Source: Liriodendron chinense
Taxonomy: Eukaryota; Streptophyta; Magnoliopsida; Magnoliales; Magnoliaceae
Direction: 5' to 3'
Assembly (NCBI GenBank): GCA_003013855.2
Contig: ML058484.1
Coordinates: forward strand, 6,063,344-6,127,343
DNA: 64,000 nt
The translations under genes and the position numbers were made by a program. The first letter of the stretch is position 1; each line of letters starts with the position of its first letter. The notes beneath the pieces are model-generated. The model was not told the origin of the DNA. It saw nothing but the letters and a program-made list of their open reading frames with translations, and did no database searches. This document shows, one piece after another, positions 36,741 through 47,070 of the stretch.

Positions 36741-36748
36741 ATTAAAAT

Positions 36749-36979
36749 TTAAAGGCAAAAACGATGCATTGACATGAAGACGTCCACTAAATGCATAGGA
36801 TACATATAAAGCAATCTAGTCCCTTCAAACAGTGGGCCAGATGTAGATAGGTCATAATCGGTGACCGGATTGACGAGCAACGATGCAATAAATTCCTTGG
36901 TCTGGCCTGCTGAACCAGTATATCCATCGCCATTCTGGTACAGGACTTCGATCATGTGCGCGAGATTGATCGACGGCAT
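36749..36979 (-). pseudogene. Exon-like open frame of unknown family
   Basis: The translation from INLAHMIEVLYQNG through GYTGSAGQTKEFIASL to VTDYDLSTSGPLFEG is well mixed and protein-like, unlike the surrounding frames. In the same frame, sequence resembling coding DNA may extend a little upstream (FSGPIIMPSI). I do not recognise the family. It could be an isolated or decayed exon, or chance. No neighbouring exon was found. Confidence 0.3.
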
Positions 36980-37234
36980 GATGATGGGCCCAGAGAATGG
37001 AGTGGGCCGAAGGCGTTGTACGAATGAGTCGGTCCAGGTCTTAAATCCTCAGCTACGGCTGTTGTACGACTAGAGGTGCACTTGCACATCCAGGCTGAGA
37101 TCAAAACTCGAACCAATGTTGCTGGATTTTAGCTACAACAACTCATCAAGTCAACCGACTCATCTGAGTCGTGACTCGACTCAGGCGGGTCTTAATCCTC
37201 AACCAGTGCTGGATTGGGGGGTGAAGTAGCACAT

Positions 37235-37709
37235 AGAAGCGGATTGCGTACTGAGTAAACTCTGCGAGGCACACCGTGATGTATGTATCTTATCCATCCA
37301 CGCCGTCCATTCATTTTATCAGATCATTTCAGTTTATTATCCAAAAATTGAAGTATATCCAAAGCTCAAGTGGACCACACCATAGGACACATTGTGAATT
37401 AAATGACTACCGTTGAAAACTTCTTTGTGGCCATAAGGTTTGGATCAAGCTGATATTTTTTTTTTCCCTTCATACATGTATGCGTGACCTTATGAACAGG
37501 TCGGATGACAAATAAACATCACTGTGGGTCCTAGGAAGGTATCAACGGTGGACATCATTATCCCCACTTTTTTCTATGGTGTGATCCACTTGAGATTTGG
37601 ATATGATTAAATTTTGGGCTCAAGACCTAAAATGAGCTGTAAAAACGGATGGACAGCGTGGATAAGACACACAATCCAAAGTGGGCCCCACAGACGGCAA
37701 TCCACTTCC
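37235..37709. mobile_element. Palindromic MITE with imperfect target duplication
   Basis: Termini AGAAGCGGATTGC and GCAATCCACTTCC, flanked by GTAGCACAT (37226-37234) and CTTGCACAT (37710-37718), 7 of 9 matching. The left arm GCACACCGTGATGTATG and right arm AAGTGGGCCCCACAGAC are intact. Confidence 0.8.
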
Positions 37710-38692
37710 CTTGCACATCCCGGCTGAGATCAAAACTGGATCCGACCACATTTTTATCAATCACATTCACTCATTTTGTGGACCACAATTTCATTTTTAC
37801 TATTTATCAATGGTTAGAAATTGTTATGTATGGTATGGCCCACATGATTAATGGATGGGGATTTTATTTTACTTAAAAATCATTCTCTTGATGGACCAAC
37901 CTAATGGGAGGTTTAGAAGGTTTAGATATCTTGCAAAAAATGATATAAGGGAAGTTATTCGCTGAGAGGAACATGAGTTGTGATCCAACTGGTTGGACTT
38001 TACCTTCTCATGTAGCCCGCTGCATGCTAACCAAGCATACAGCCCATCATTCCCACCGATGTGTCCATTTTTTTAGGACATCCAAGGCATGAAAAAACTG
38101 GGTCTTGATGTATAGATTACTTGAAGAAAAATAAGGCCATTCCACTAATCAGGAAGGCCCAGGTATCAATAGAGGGCCAACGGTCTGATTTTAACAAACT
38201 GGTGTGGTTCATGAAACAGATCGGCTAAGTTTTTGAGAAAGTGATCTTCATGATATATCTCAATATTTTCACGGATCAGATTTTCTAAAAATATGATATG
38301 TTGGTAGAAAAACAGAACCTTACAGTAAGTTTTCATACAGCCGGCTGTACAATAAGAGGAATCGTGTTGTCGACCCGAGGCTTTGCACAGTGTACTCGGG
38401 TTTTGATTTCAGAAAATTGGGCCCACAACAGTGATCCAGGCCATTGGTTTGATCTGACGCACCATAGATGGACTTTGAATGAAATTTGGACGTTCAGATT
38501 TCGTTATTAATAGACTTATAGATGGTTAAAAGGACAAATATAGTAACAGTTGGTAGTCAGCTGAAAGGGAAGCACAAGATGAGCGGACAGTAAGTTCTAA
38601 TCTGGATGGATATGCCTGTAAACGGTGGATGCGACAGATCAATGGTTTGGATTGCTTAAATATGGGCCTTGAGATGTGATGTGGGAAGGCCT

Positions 38693-38731
38693 TGAGATTT
38701 TGTGTTAAAAAAATAAAACACAAAATCTTGT
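38693..38731. other. AT-rich inverted repeat
   Basis: AGATTTTGTGTT and the inverted AACACAAAATCT are separated by about 10 A-rich bases, giving a 12-bp stem. Its role is unknown; it may be a tiny fold-back remnant. Confidence 0.5.
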
Positions 38732-38790
38732 GGAAAAGCCTCGTTTCGCGCATTGTATTTTAGAATAGACCGAATAGAGTGTGATTTCCG

Positions 38791-39977
38791 TGAATCTTAT
38801 TACAATAGCCCTGGGGTGTGGCTATTTTTACTAAAAGTTCAATTTCTCGTCTGGTTCATCTTTTTTTGTGAATCCATAGTGTCAAGTAGGGCTGTACATC
38901 GAGCCGAGTCAAGTTGAGGTGGACGAAGTTTGGCTTGACTTGTCTGTGCTCTCCTCAAGTTCGAGCTCGAGCTCACCCTCGAGCTTACCATTGGAGCTTG
39001 CCTTGTTTGCTAAAACTTTCGAGGCAAGCTAGTGGATCGAGTCGAGGCGAGCTTACCTCAAGCCGAGTCGAGCTTGCTCCCACCTTAATTTATTATATTT
39101 TTTACTACAAAATACAAATTAAAAGTCAACAACATTAAGTTCGAGAAGTCACATATATATTAAGGGGGAAGAGTATTTCTACAGGTGGGACCCCACCATT
39201 AAAATGACCTAGTTCTGATCAATTTTTTCTTTGTCCAAGTCTCACATGCATTGAATGCAGACCACTAGTAATATTTTATAAACCATAATTAACACAGTAT
39301 ATGCATAACTCACCACGTGAATAGACTGTTCTAATTATTGTGTGGACCATCTTCATGATGAGGCCCAGCTAATTCATGGATTAGATGCACCACTCTCCTC
39401 ATAAAATTGCAATCAATAGTTGCATATGGTGTTTGGTCTAACCATAACCCATGTTTTGTAGATATGTATGGTGTGTGGTCTCACCATAGCACTTGTGTTT
39501 GTGTAGCGTGTAAAGCACACAACTACTGTGTGCTCACCATGCTTTGTACTTGAAATTACTTAATCCATGATATGCTTAACAAGAAATGTTCTTACTTAAA
39601 CAAAATAGTAGGATTAAAAAACCCCCCAATGTGTAAGGGTTTTATATTTCCTAAGCTTCGAGTCGAGTCGAGTCGAGTGACCTAATGGGCGAACTTGACT
39701 CGATTTTTAACTTGAACTCCTAAATGAAGCTTAGCTTGACTTGTTCTACTGAGTCAAGTCGAGTCGAGCCGAGGCAAGCTTTTTCGAGTCGAGTCGATCG
39801 AATTTCTCGAGCTGACTCGGCTCATGACCAGCCCTAGTGCTAGGGGATCGGTCGGAGGGGCATTTTCAACCATAAATTTTCAATTTCTCATCAAAACCCA
39901 AGAAGGATGAACTAGACGAGAAATTGGATTTTTAGTAAAAATAGCCACAACTCAAGGCTATCGCAGTAAAAATCCCA
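38791..39977. mobile_element. TIR transposon carrying a hAT insertion
   Basis: Inverted termini about 65 bases long: TGAATCTTATTAC...ATAGCC...GTGTGGCTATTTTTACTAAAAG on the left and the inverted CTTTTTAGTAAAAATAGCCAC-like form on the right, with GAACTAGACGAGAAATTGG-type subterminal sequence on both sides. Flanks TGATTTCCG (38782-38790) and TGATTTCCC (39978-39986) match at 8 of 9 bases, pointing to a Mutator-like mechanism. It has no transposase. Confidence 0.75.
38887..39836. mobile_element. hAT-like non-autonomous element
   Basis: Starts TAGGGCTGTACATCGAGCC and ends GGCTCATGACCAGCCCTA. The flanking 8-mers GTGTCAAG and GTGCTAGG match at only 5 of 8 positions, so the duplication has decayed. 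The interior is rich in GAGTCGAGTCGAG-type words. No transposase. Confidence 0.7.
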
Positions 39978-40396
39978 TGATTTCCCACCTCTGTTTTCCA
40001 GTGACAGATTGCCTGTCGCCAACGAACTTAACGAACGGTGCATGTGGAACCCACATTTTGGTGATCCACACCGTTCATGTGGTAGGAGACAATTTGGACA
40101 GTCTACTTTAAATTAATTATATCTCACGTATGCAATTTCTAATATTAGAAGTACCTGTATATCATCCATCACGCCAGAGTATCAAAGTTTCTCTCTTTTC
40201 TGTTTAGGCGGTTCGTCACTTGCGGACCACCAAAATTTTTGTCATCGAAAAGGAAGCCGTGGGATGCATGCTTCTTATCAGTTCATACGAGTCGCATATC
40301 CACTGTAGGGCCCACCTCTAGAAGTCGGGTCTGAAGCTAAACCCGTTCCAACCCGGCCTTCCACTAGCCAATGGCTAGTGGTCGGTGCTCTGTCGG

Positions 40397-40818
40397 CTCC
40401 ACCATGATGTATTTGTTTCATCCATGCCGTACATCCGTTTTTAAAGATAATTTTATGGTATAAGCCAAAAAATTAGATATATCAGAATCTCAAATGAACC
40501 ACATCACAGGAAACAGTGTTGATTGAATGCTACCATTAAAAGCTTCTTGGGACCACAGAAGTTTTCGATCAAGCTGTTATTTGTTTTTATCCCTTTATAC
40601 AGGTCTGTATGACCTAATAAACAGGTTGGATGTCAAATAAACATTACATGGGGCCGGGAAGATTTTAATTGTGGACATTCAATTGCTAATGTTTTCCTAT
40701 GGTGTGGTCAACCTGAGATTTATATATTCCTCATTTTTAGATTCAACCTATAAAATGATATGGAAAAATGGATGGAAGGTATGGATAAAACATATACATT
40801 ATGGTGGGGCCACAGAGC
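40397..40818. mobile_element. Palindromic MITE
   Basis: Left arm GGCTCCACCATGATGTATT, right arm CATTATGGTGGGGCCACAGAG. It abuts the left end of the SUFE1 inverted duplication. Confidence 0.7.
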
Positions 40819-41254
40819 AACGTCACTACCCAAACCCTGTCCGTCTCGACGGACTGATGCGTCACTTTAGTAGTTCGCGGTCTACATACGTTGTCCCGTT
40901 TCCATTCAAAATGATTTTCTTCTTGCACGCATTGCATGTGATACACGTGTTATCCTGGACACTTTGTGGATCGCCGATTACCTACTGTCAACATAGATCG
41001 ATAGCTGGGCCATGCGTATGGATGATCGGAACAACTCAACAAGCAAGATCCACCGTAGGGAGAAGTATGAGTCGTCAAAATCTATCCTAGCCATTCAATC
41101 GGATAAAAAGAATGATCAACGGTTGATCCATGCTCATTATTAAAATGGTAAGATCATCCATTCCATCATTACTGTTTACTTTGTTATGGTCCACATGGGA
41201 ATTGGATCTGTTTCATTTTGGGCTCATGCCCTAACATGATCTAGAAAAACGGAT

Positions 41255-41625
41255 GGACGGTGTGGATATAGGATACATACATCAAGGTGGGCCCCACGGT
41301 GAGGCAGATACAAAGCTCGAGTGGAGCACATCACAGGAAACAGTGAAGAGCCGTTGAAACCTTCCTAAGGCCCACAGTGATGTTTATTTGTCATCCAACC
41401 TATTCATAAGATCACAAAGAGCTGGATGAATGGAAAACACAAATATCAGCTTGATCCAAAATGTCTGTGGCCCCTAGAAATTTTCCTACCGTAAATGTTC
41501 AATCCCCACTGTTTCCTATGATGTGGTCTGCCTAAATTTTGATCTCCTGCCTTAAAATGATCTTTAAAAATGGATGGACGGCGTAGATAAAACAAATAAA
41601 TCATGGTGGGACCCACAGAGCTTTG
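41255..41625. mobile_element. Palindromic MITE sequence in the SUFE1 upstream region
   Basis: One MITE right end (ATCAAGGTGGGCCCCACGG) is joined to a second partial element (GAGGCAGATACAAAGCTCG to TCATGGTGGGACCCACAGAG), ending about 145 bases before the SUFE1 start codon. It may sit within or just upstream of the promoter. Confidence 0.65.
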
Positions 41626-41687
41626 ACACTAGCTTGCTGGCTGGTGTTCGATTCCCCAGCCAACTCGCGTCTTACCCCTCGCCCCTC

Positions 41688-41718
41688 TCTCGCGCTCGCG
41701 CTCTCTATCTTCTCCAAA
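41688..41718 (+). promoter_or_regulatory. CT-rich leader of SUFE1
   Basis: CTCTCTCGCGCTCGCGCTC followed by TCTATCTTCTCC, about 50-80 bases before the start codon. Pyrimidine-rich tracts here commonly mark TATA-less plant housekeeping promoters. It is also present in the inverted copy. Function is inferred. Confidence 0.4.
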
Positions 41719-41769
41719 CCCTCTTAAGAACCAGGAAAAAAACGCGAAATTTCCCAAAATACCCTTCCT

Positions 41770-42885
41770 ATGTCTCTCTCATCCTCTTTCCGCCTCTTCT
41801 CCGCCAAACTCCCCCTCTCCTTCCCCACCCCAAAACCCATTTCCAAAACTACCCCTCCACTTTTCTCCCAATTCCCACTAACCACCCATATCTCCCTCTC
41901 CAAAACCCACCTAAAAACCCGCTTCTCCTCCTCCTCCTCTCTTTCTCCTCATCCCAACCATCCATCAGAATCATCATCGGAGGATCTCATCCCTCCATCC
42001 CTCCAATCCATCATCAAACTCTTCCAGTCCGTACAAGACCCACGCGCCAAATACGAGCAGCTCCTCCACTACGGCCGTTCACTCCCTCCCCTCCAACCCC
42101 AATTCAAGACCGTTGATAACAAGGTCCAGGGATGCGTGTCCCAGGTCTGGGTCCACGCCTACCTCGACCCCAATCGGAACGTCAGGTTCGAGGCCGATTC
42201 CGATTCTGTCCTCACCAAGGGCCTTGCCGCTCTCCTTGTGCAGGGCCTGTCAGGGCGGCCCGCTCCCGAGATTTTACGGGTGCCGCCGGATTTCATCCAG
42301 ATGCTGGGGCTGAGGCAGAGCCTGACGCCATCGAGGAATAATGGGTTCCTTAATATGTTGAGGCTGATGCAGCGGAAGGCGCTGGAATTGTATGTAGAAG
42401 CTGGAGGGGATGGCAATTCGGTAAATAACGGTGTTTTGGGGGTCGTAGATGGTGCTGCTGTGGAAGAGGATGGGAATTCGGTAAATGATGGTGTTTCTGC
42501 AGTTAGAGATGAAATTGAATTGAGTTTTGGTGGTGGTGTCGATTCCGGTTTGGATAATTCAGGTGGCATTGGTGAAATTAAGTTGAATTCTGAGGTGGGT
42601 CTGGGGAGTAGAGGGGAGAGGATTAGGGAGAGATTGGAGAAGGAGCTCTGTCCGGTTGAATTGGAAGTGGAAGACATATCGTATCAGCATGCGGGCCACG
42701 CGGGTGCCAGAGGGAGTGATGGAGAAACACATTTCAATGTGAAGATTGTGTCAAAGGAGTTCGAAGGGAAGAGCTTGGTGAAGCGGCACCGACTTGTGTA
42801 TGATATCTTGCAAGAGGAGTTAAAGAGTGGACTGCACGCGCTCTCGATCGTGGCCAAGACGCCCTCCGAAGTTGGCAGGAGTTGA
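41770..42885 (+). CDS. SUFE1: Plastid SufE-BolA fusion, activator of cysteine desulfurase
   Basis: A single exon of 371 residues. Residues 1 to about 65 are Ser/Thr/Pro-rich and poor in acidic residues, as in a transit peptide. The SufE domain spans about 72-208, with the sulfur-accepting Cys122 in GCVSQVWVH and the PPDFIQMLGL and NGFLNMLRLM motifs. A Gly/Asn/Ser-rich acidic linker (about 210-280) contains two copies of DGNSVN. The BolA domain spans about 282-366, with RIRERLEKEL, HFNVKIVS and KRHRLVYDIL. In plants SUFE1 accepts persulfide sulfur from the desulfurase NFS2 for Fe-S cluster assembly, and its BolA part binds monothiol glutaredoxins. Domain order and length match the Arabidopsis protein as I recall it. 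This Met was chosen because it precedes the transit-like segment and follows a CT-rich leader. An inverted partial copy lies immediately downstream. Confidence 0.95.
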   Translation: MSLSSSFRLFSAKLPLSFPTPKPISKTTPPLFSQFPLTTHISLSKTHLKTRFSSSSSLSPHPNHPSESSSEDLIPPSLQSIIKLFQSVQDPRAKYEQLLHYGRSLPPLQPQFKTVDNKVQGCVSQVWVHAYLDPNRNVRFEADSDSVLTKGLAALLVQGLSGRPAPEILRVPPDFIQMLGLRQSLTPSRNNGFLNMLRLMQRKALELYVEAGGDGNSVNNGVLGVVDGAAVEEDGNSVNDGVSAVRDEIELSFGGGVDSGLDNSGGIGEIKLNSEVGLGSRGERIRERLEKELCPVELEVEDISYQHAGHAGARGSDGETHFNVKIVSKEFEGKSLVKRHRLVYDILQEELKSGLHALSIVAKTPSEVGRS

Positions 42886-43317
42886 TGAATTGAAAAAAGA
42901 GGTTTTTTCACACTCCCATTTTCTTTTTCTTTTTTCTTTTTTCGTTTGAGTTGGTTCCTTTATTTATTTGTTGTTCTTGTCTAAGGTTATTCGAAGCGTT
43001 GTATAGTGACTTGAATTAGATAGTTAGAAAAAAATAAATAAATTTGTGCTCGAGATGTTCCTGCGATTCATAAATGAGTCTTGTACCTACCGATTATAGA
43101 AAAAAATTAGTCCATGTTTCAATGAAAATGGTTTAATGTTATTGAGTTGCTCTTCGAATATCAGTACATTTTTTATTCTGATGTTGGGTTGGGTTTGCGT
43201 TTGATTCCGATGTGATAATTATTTCAAAGAAAACTTTGTATGTGTATAATGTAAATGCATGAAATGGTTTGATGGGTGGTAAGTGCAGGAATGAACCTTT
43301 GAACATAGCATGCATAC

Positions 43318-43375
43318 CATCATCATCGTGTAAACCTTATCCCAAATAATCGGGGTTGGCTACATGAATCCTTCT
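43318..43375. mobile_element. RTE-like non-LTR 3' end fragment (tentative)
   Basis: CATCATCATCGTGTAAACC followed by TTATCCCAAATAATCGGGG and TTGGCTACATGAATCC resembles the common plant motif with a (CAT)n tail and GGGGTCGGCTACATG. It lies in the spacer of the SUFE1 inverted duplication. The family assignment is from memory. Confidence 0.4.
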
Positions 43376-43697
43376 TTGTCATTATTCCTCAATGGCATCA
43401 GGCTCTGCATCAGCCCCAGCATCTGGATGAAATCCAGCGGCACCCGTATGATCTCGGGAGCGGGCCGCCCCTACAGGCCCTGCACAAGGAAGGCAGCAAG
43501 GCCCTTGGTGAGGACAGAATCAGAATCGGCCTCAAACCTGACGTTCTGATCGGGGTTGAGGTAGGCGTGGACCTAGACCTAGGACACACATCCCTGGACC
43601 TTGTTATCGACAGTCTTGAATTGGGGTTGGAGGGGAGGGAGTGAACGGCCGTAGTGGAGGAGCTACTCGTATTTGGCTCGTGGGTCTTGTATGGACT

Positions 43698-44118
43698 CGT
43701 TACAATCCCAAGGGTTTAAGAGCCTAACTTTACACGTTCCATCAGTCCTGGGGGTTAGGTTCTTAACAATTGGTATCAAAGCCAACATCACGTCTCATGT
43801 TCAAGTCACGGAAGGGGCAACCTGTGGAAAGGGCAACTTGGACCAGAGTGAAAGCCGACACGGCTTGGAAAGGGCTACTTGAGCAACCAGAGTGAAGCTG
43901 CCAAGTGGAAAGGGCTACCTGGATAACCAGAGTGCAGCCGCCATGCCTGGAAAGGGCTACCTGGAATAGAGGCCAGAGTGAGTGCCACCATAGAGTGGGC
44001 TGCCGTGCATGCCGGCTGCGGAGTGTGGTGGAATGTTACGATCCCAAGGGTTTAATAGACTAACTTTACACGTTCCATCAGTCCTGGGGCTTTTGGCGCA
44101 TTGGTTAGGTTCTTAACA
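43698..44118 (+). mobile_element. Terminal-repeat retrotransposon in miniature (TRIM)
   Basis: The whole element is 421 bases, flanked by a perfect 5-base duplication GGACT (43693-43697 and 44119-44123). The LTRs are 43698-43768 (71 bases) and 44034-44118 (85 bases); the second has 14 extra bases. The inside begins with a primer-binding-like TTGGTATCAAAGCC (43770-43783), close to the initiator-Met tRNA type, and ends with a purine-rich GAGTGTGGTGGAA. No coding region. Confidence 0.93.
43810..43975. repeat. Degenerate tandem repeat inside the TRIM
   Basis: GGAAAGGGCTACCTGG-type units, each followed by a CCAGAGTG word, occur four or five times with spacing near 45 bases. Confidence 0.7.
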
Positions 44119-45402
44119 GGACTAGAAGAGGTTTATGATGGATTGGAGAGATGGAGGGATGAGATCTTCTGATGATGATTTTGATGGATGGTTGGGATGA
44201 GGAGGGGAAGCGGGTTTTGGAGAGGGAGATTTAGGTGGTTGGTGGGTATTTGGAGAAAAGGGGAGGGGTAGTTTTGGAAATTGGTTTTGGGGTGGGGAAG
44301 GAGAGGGGGGTTTGGGGGAGAAGAGGCGGAAAGAGGATGAGAGAGACATGATAAGGGTATTTTGGGAAATTTCGCCTTTTTACTGGTTTTGGAGGGTTTG
44401 GGGAAGATAGAGAGCGAGAGAGGGGCGAGGGGAGCGGATTAGGTATGGCCCCGGCCTCACCCAAGATGGTCCGGCCTTTTCCGTGGGGCTCACCTTGATG
44501 TATTTATCCTATATCCACACCGTCCATCCGTTTTTCTAGAGCGTTTTAGGACATGAGCCCAAAAATTAAATAGATCCAATTATCAGGTGGACCATAACAA
44601 AGTAAACAGCAGTGATGGATCATTAATGGGTCACATAAGCTTTTCCATATGGATGATCTTACCATTTTAATAATGAGCATGGATCAACTGTTGATCATTC
44701 TTTTTTATCCAATTGAATGGCTAGGATAGATTTTGACGACTCATACTTCTCCCTGCGGTGGGTCTTGCCTGTTGAGTTGTTCCGATCATCCATACGCGTA
44801 GCCCAGCTATCAATCTATGTTTACAGTAGGTAGTTGGCGATACACAAGGTGTCCAGGATAACACGTGTATCACATGCAATGCATGTGAGAAGAAAATCAT
44901 TTTGAATGGAAACGGGACAACGTATGTAGTCCACAGACTACTAAAGTGACACAGCAGTCCGTCTGTTGGGACGGACGCAGTTTGGCTAGTGCCGCTACCA
45001 TTAGCCAGCGTGGCCCGCATGTGACCCATTTTGGGGCCATCTGTGATCCAGAACTCTGCTTTTATCGACCCCAAAATTATGGTTCTGCACTCTTTTTTGT
45101 TGGTTAAGTTGTAATTTAGATTTCTAATTGGGAAACTTACAGATTAATATCCAACAATAGTATTTGCATGTCATCTATTACTAATACTATATATTGTTTG
45201 TTAATGCATTGTTCCAGTAGTTTTATCCGGTACTGTTACATAATAGCATTATGGTACTTTTTCGAGCCCAAATTAGCAATTCTTGAAATACAATGGATGT
45301 AAGAATTAAGATGGTGAGAAAAAAATTCTTCTATAGAAAAAATAAATAAATTAAGATGCGTTCCCGAAAAGAGAGAAAATCCTGTTTGAGTCGCTCGACA
45401 AC

Positions 45403-45406
<4 letters not shown>

Positions 45407-45464
<58 letters not shown>
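45407..45464. repeat. (CT)n microsatellite
   Basis: Almost pure CT repeats. The 45480-46330 stretch after it holds no recognisable gene. Confidence 0.95.
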
Positions 45465-45467
<3 letters not shown>

Positions 45468-45700
45468 CTCAGACGAGATTTCCAATGAGGGAGGTGTGAA
45501 GGATCAGCTGGCAGCGAAGAAGATCGAGAGGAACAAGCACCAATAGATGGGGGACCGGAATAAGGGAGAGAGCTCAATCGAAAGAAAGAGTTGGTGGGTT
45601 ATCCAGAAGCCATGCTACAGGGATCGAGGTGAGGGAGATTATCTGCAACGATGGAGAGTCTAGCAGTGTGGAAGCGTAGTGTGTGAATCCAGAGCTGAAG

Positions 45701-45702
<2 letters not shown>

Positions 45703-45733
<31 letters not shown>
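45703..45733. repeat. Homopolymer of about 31 G
   Basis: Uninterrupted G run. Its length is a likely assembly uncertainty. Confidence 0.9.
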
Positions 45734-45735
<2 letters not shown>

Positions 45736-46102
45736 TGACTAGTGCCAAATCATGGTTGGGGATAGGTGAGGAGAGAGGCAGTAGGGTATGACGAAGTTTT
45801 TTTTTTGGGTGGGGTGTGGGGTGGATGTGAGTATTGGAAAGGGAAATGTGGTCATGAGGGAGGAAGTTAGTGGGGGAGGGGGGCTTCGTTGAAGGGGGAG
45901 TAGAGCAAAGGGAGGAGTTATGAAGAGGGATCGTATGGAGGAGAATGGGTTAGGGTTGCAAGGAAGGGTAACAAGGGCCCCTCCACTGACCCGTTATCCG
46001 AGCTCCCCACCCTCTTCAAATTTCCTAAAGGAGTGGATGGAGCCTTAACTTTTGAAGAGATTTTACCAAGTTGGAGTTGGACCAAGAGGTAGTGGTTCCA
46101 TG

Positions 46103-46134
<32 letters not shown>
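46103..46134. repeat. (TTA)n microsatellite
   Basis: About ten TTA units. Confidence 0.95.
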
Positions 46135-46135
<1 letters not shown>

Positions 46136-46238
46136 TTTGGTGTCGGTGGGGATTTAGGCTAGAGGAGGGTGCCTACAACGACAAGTCATAGTGGGGAAGT
46201 ATGGGGGTCAAGGACTCATCTCTCTACTAAGCTTCATT

Positions 46239-46255
46239 GGGGGGGGGGGGGGGGG
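46239..46255. repeat. Homopolymer of 17 G
   Basis: Uninterrupted G run just before a decayed LINE. Confidence 0.9.
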
Positions 46256-46329
46256 ATCTAACCTAAAGGCCAAGTTCAGTGAGGGGGTTGGATTCTCTAC
46301 TGGTAACAGGGAGAGGGTCCAATTCTGAG

Positions 46330-47070
46330 TGGACATGTGGATTGGAGAATCCCCCCTCCAGTTGGCATACCTGAGAATTGCTCTCCTCTCTTCGGGAAAC
46401 AATATCTTGGTGTCTAAATTCTTCTCCTTCGTCGGCAATGACGTCTTTTGGACCCCACCTTGCCTAAGAAACTTGCGGGATGAGAAAGTTGAGGAGTTCA
46501 TGAGGCTTTTTGATTGCATCCACCATTGCATAGTGGTGAGGGAGGAAAGAGATGGAATGATTTCACTGAAGGATGAATCAAGGAGGTTCTTGGTCCGTTC
46601 CTTCTATGAGTTCATTAGATCATTCGATAGAAGCGTGCTCAGTTGCTCACGGACACGACCAACGTCACCGCCCCAAGGTCGCAGTTTTTTGGGTGGCTTG
46701 TCGGAAAAGGGAGGATCCTCACCATGACAACTTCCAAAAGGGATCCATGATGCTTCCAAATATACGTGTGATGTGTATGGAGGATGCTAAAACAATTGAT
46801 CATCCATTTATCCATTGTGCGGTCACTTGGACGATATGGAGTCATATCTTCTGCCTCTTTGAAATGTCCTGGGCAATGCCAATGGCATGCAGTGGGGTTA
46901 GGAAAGAAATTTAATGCTATTTGGATATTGGTATTGCTGGCCGTGTTGTGGCTATTTGCGGGGAAAGGAATGGAATGGGTGTCTTGTAATGAATCATCCA
47001 AGCGGAGGAGGTTTTCTCTAAGGCAAAGCTCCTTGTCATGGAATGGGTGTCTTGTATAAAATTGTTAGGA
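46330..47070 (+). pseudogene. L1-type LINE ORF2 remnant
   Basis: Scattered across frames are pieces of the C-terminal part of an L1 reverse-transcriptase polyprotein: an FFGWLVGKGRILT-like piece, then LPNIRVMCMEDAKTIDHP and FIHCAVTWTIWSHIF. This is the zinc-binding domain pattern with C-x2-C and H-x4-C, found after the RT domain in plant L1 elements. Frames change several times, so the copy is dead. Confidence 0.75.

Larger units (their letters stand above)
40819..42345. repeat. Left arm of the SUFE1 inverted duplication
   Basis: It matches the reverse complement of about 43371-44985 through the upstream region, the 5' leader and the first ~575 coding bases of SUFE1. The arm also contains extra palindromic-MITE sequence (about 41301-41680) that the right arm lacks. 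Confidence 0.88.
43371..44440 (-). pseudogene. Inverted partial SUFE1 copy
   Basis: On the minus strand it carries the SUFE1 leader, the start (MSLSSSFRLFSPK at 44349) and coding sequence up to about codon 190 of the parent. It contains indels, has a shortened transit region, and is interrupted by a miniature LTR retrotransposon at 43698-44118. The sulfur-site region is still readable around 43580-43600. It ends before the linker and BolA domain and has no 3' part, so it cannot make SUFE1. It retains the CT-rich leader and upstream sequence (to about 44985), so it may still be transcribed. Confidence 0.88.
43371..44985. repeat. Right arm of the SUFE1 inverted duplication
   Basis: Reverse complement of about 40819-42345, excluding the MITE present only in the left arm and the retrotransposon present only here. 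The spacer between arms is about 1.0 kb and contains the rest of SUFE1. A palindromic-MITE half (44440-44620) is shared by both arms. Confidence 0.88.

Noticed and set aside
41574..42116. A 180-residue frame overlapping the SUFE1 start
   Set aside because: Out of frame with the SufE domain, Pro/Ser/Leu-rich by composition, and begins inside a MITE.
42159..42677. A 172-residue antisense frame within SUFE1
   Set aside because: It is a shadow of a GC-biased coding region; the sense frame carries both known domains.
45236..45577. A 113-residue minus-strand frame with an Arg-Glu repeat
   Set aside because: The repeat is only the translation of the (CT)n microsatellite, and no domain flanks it.
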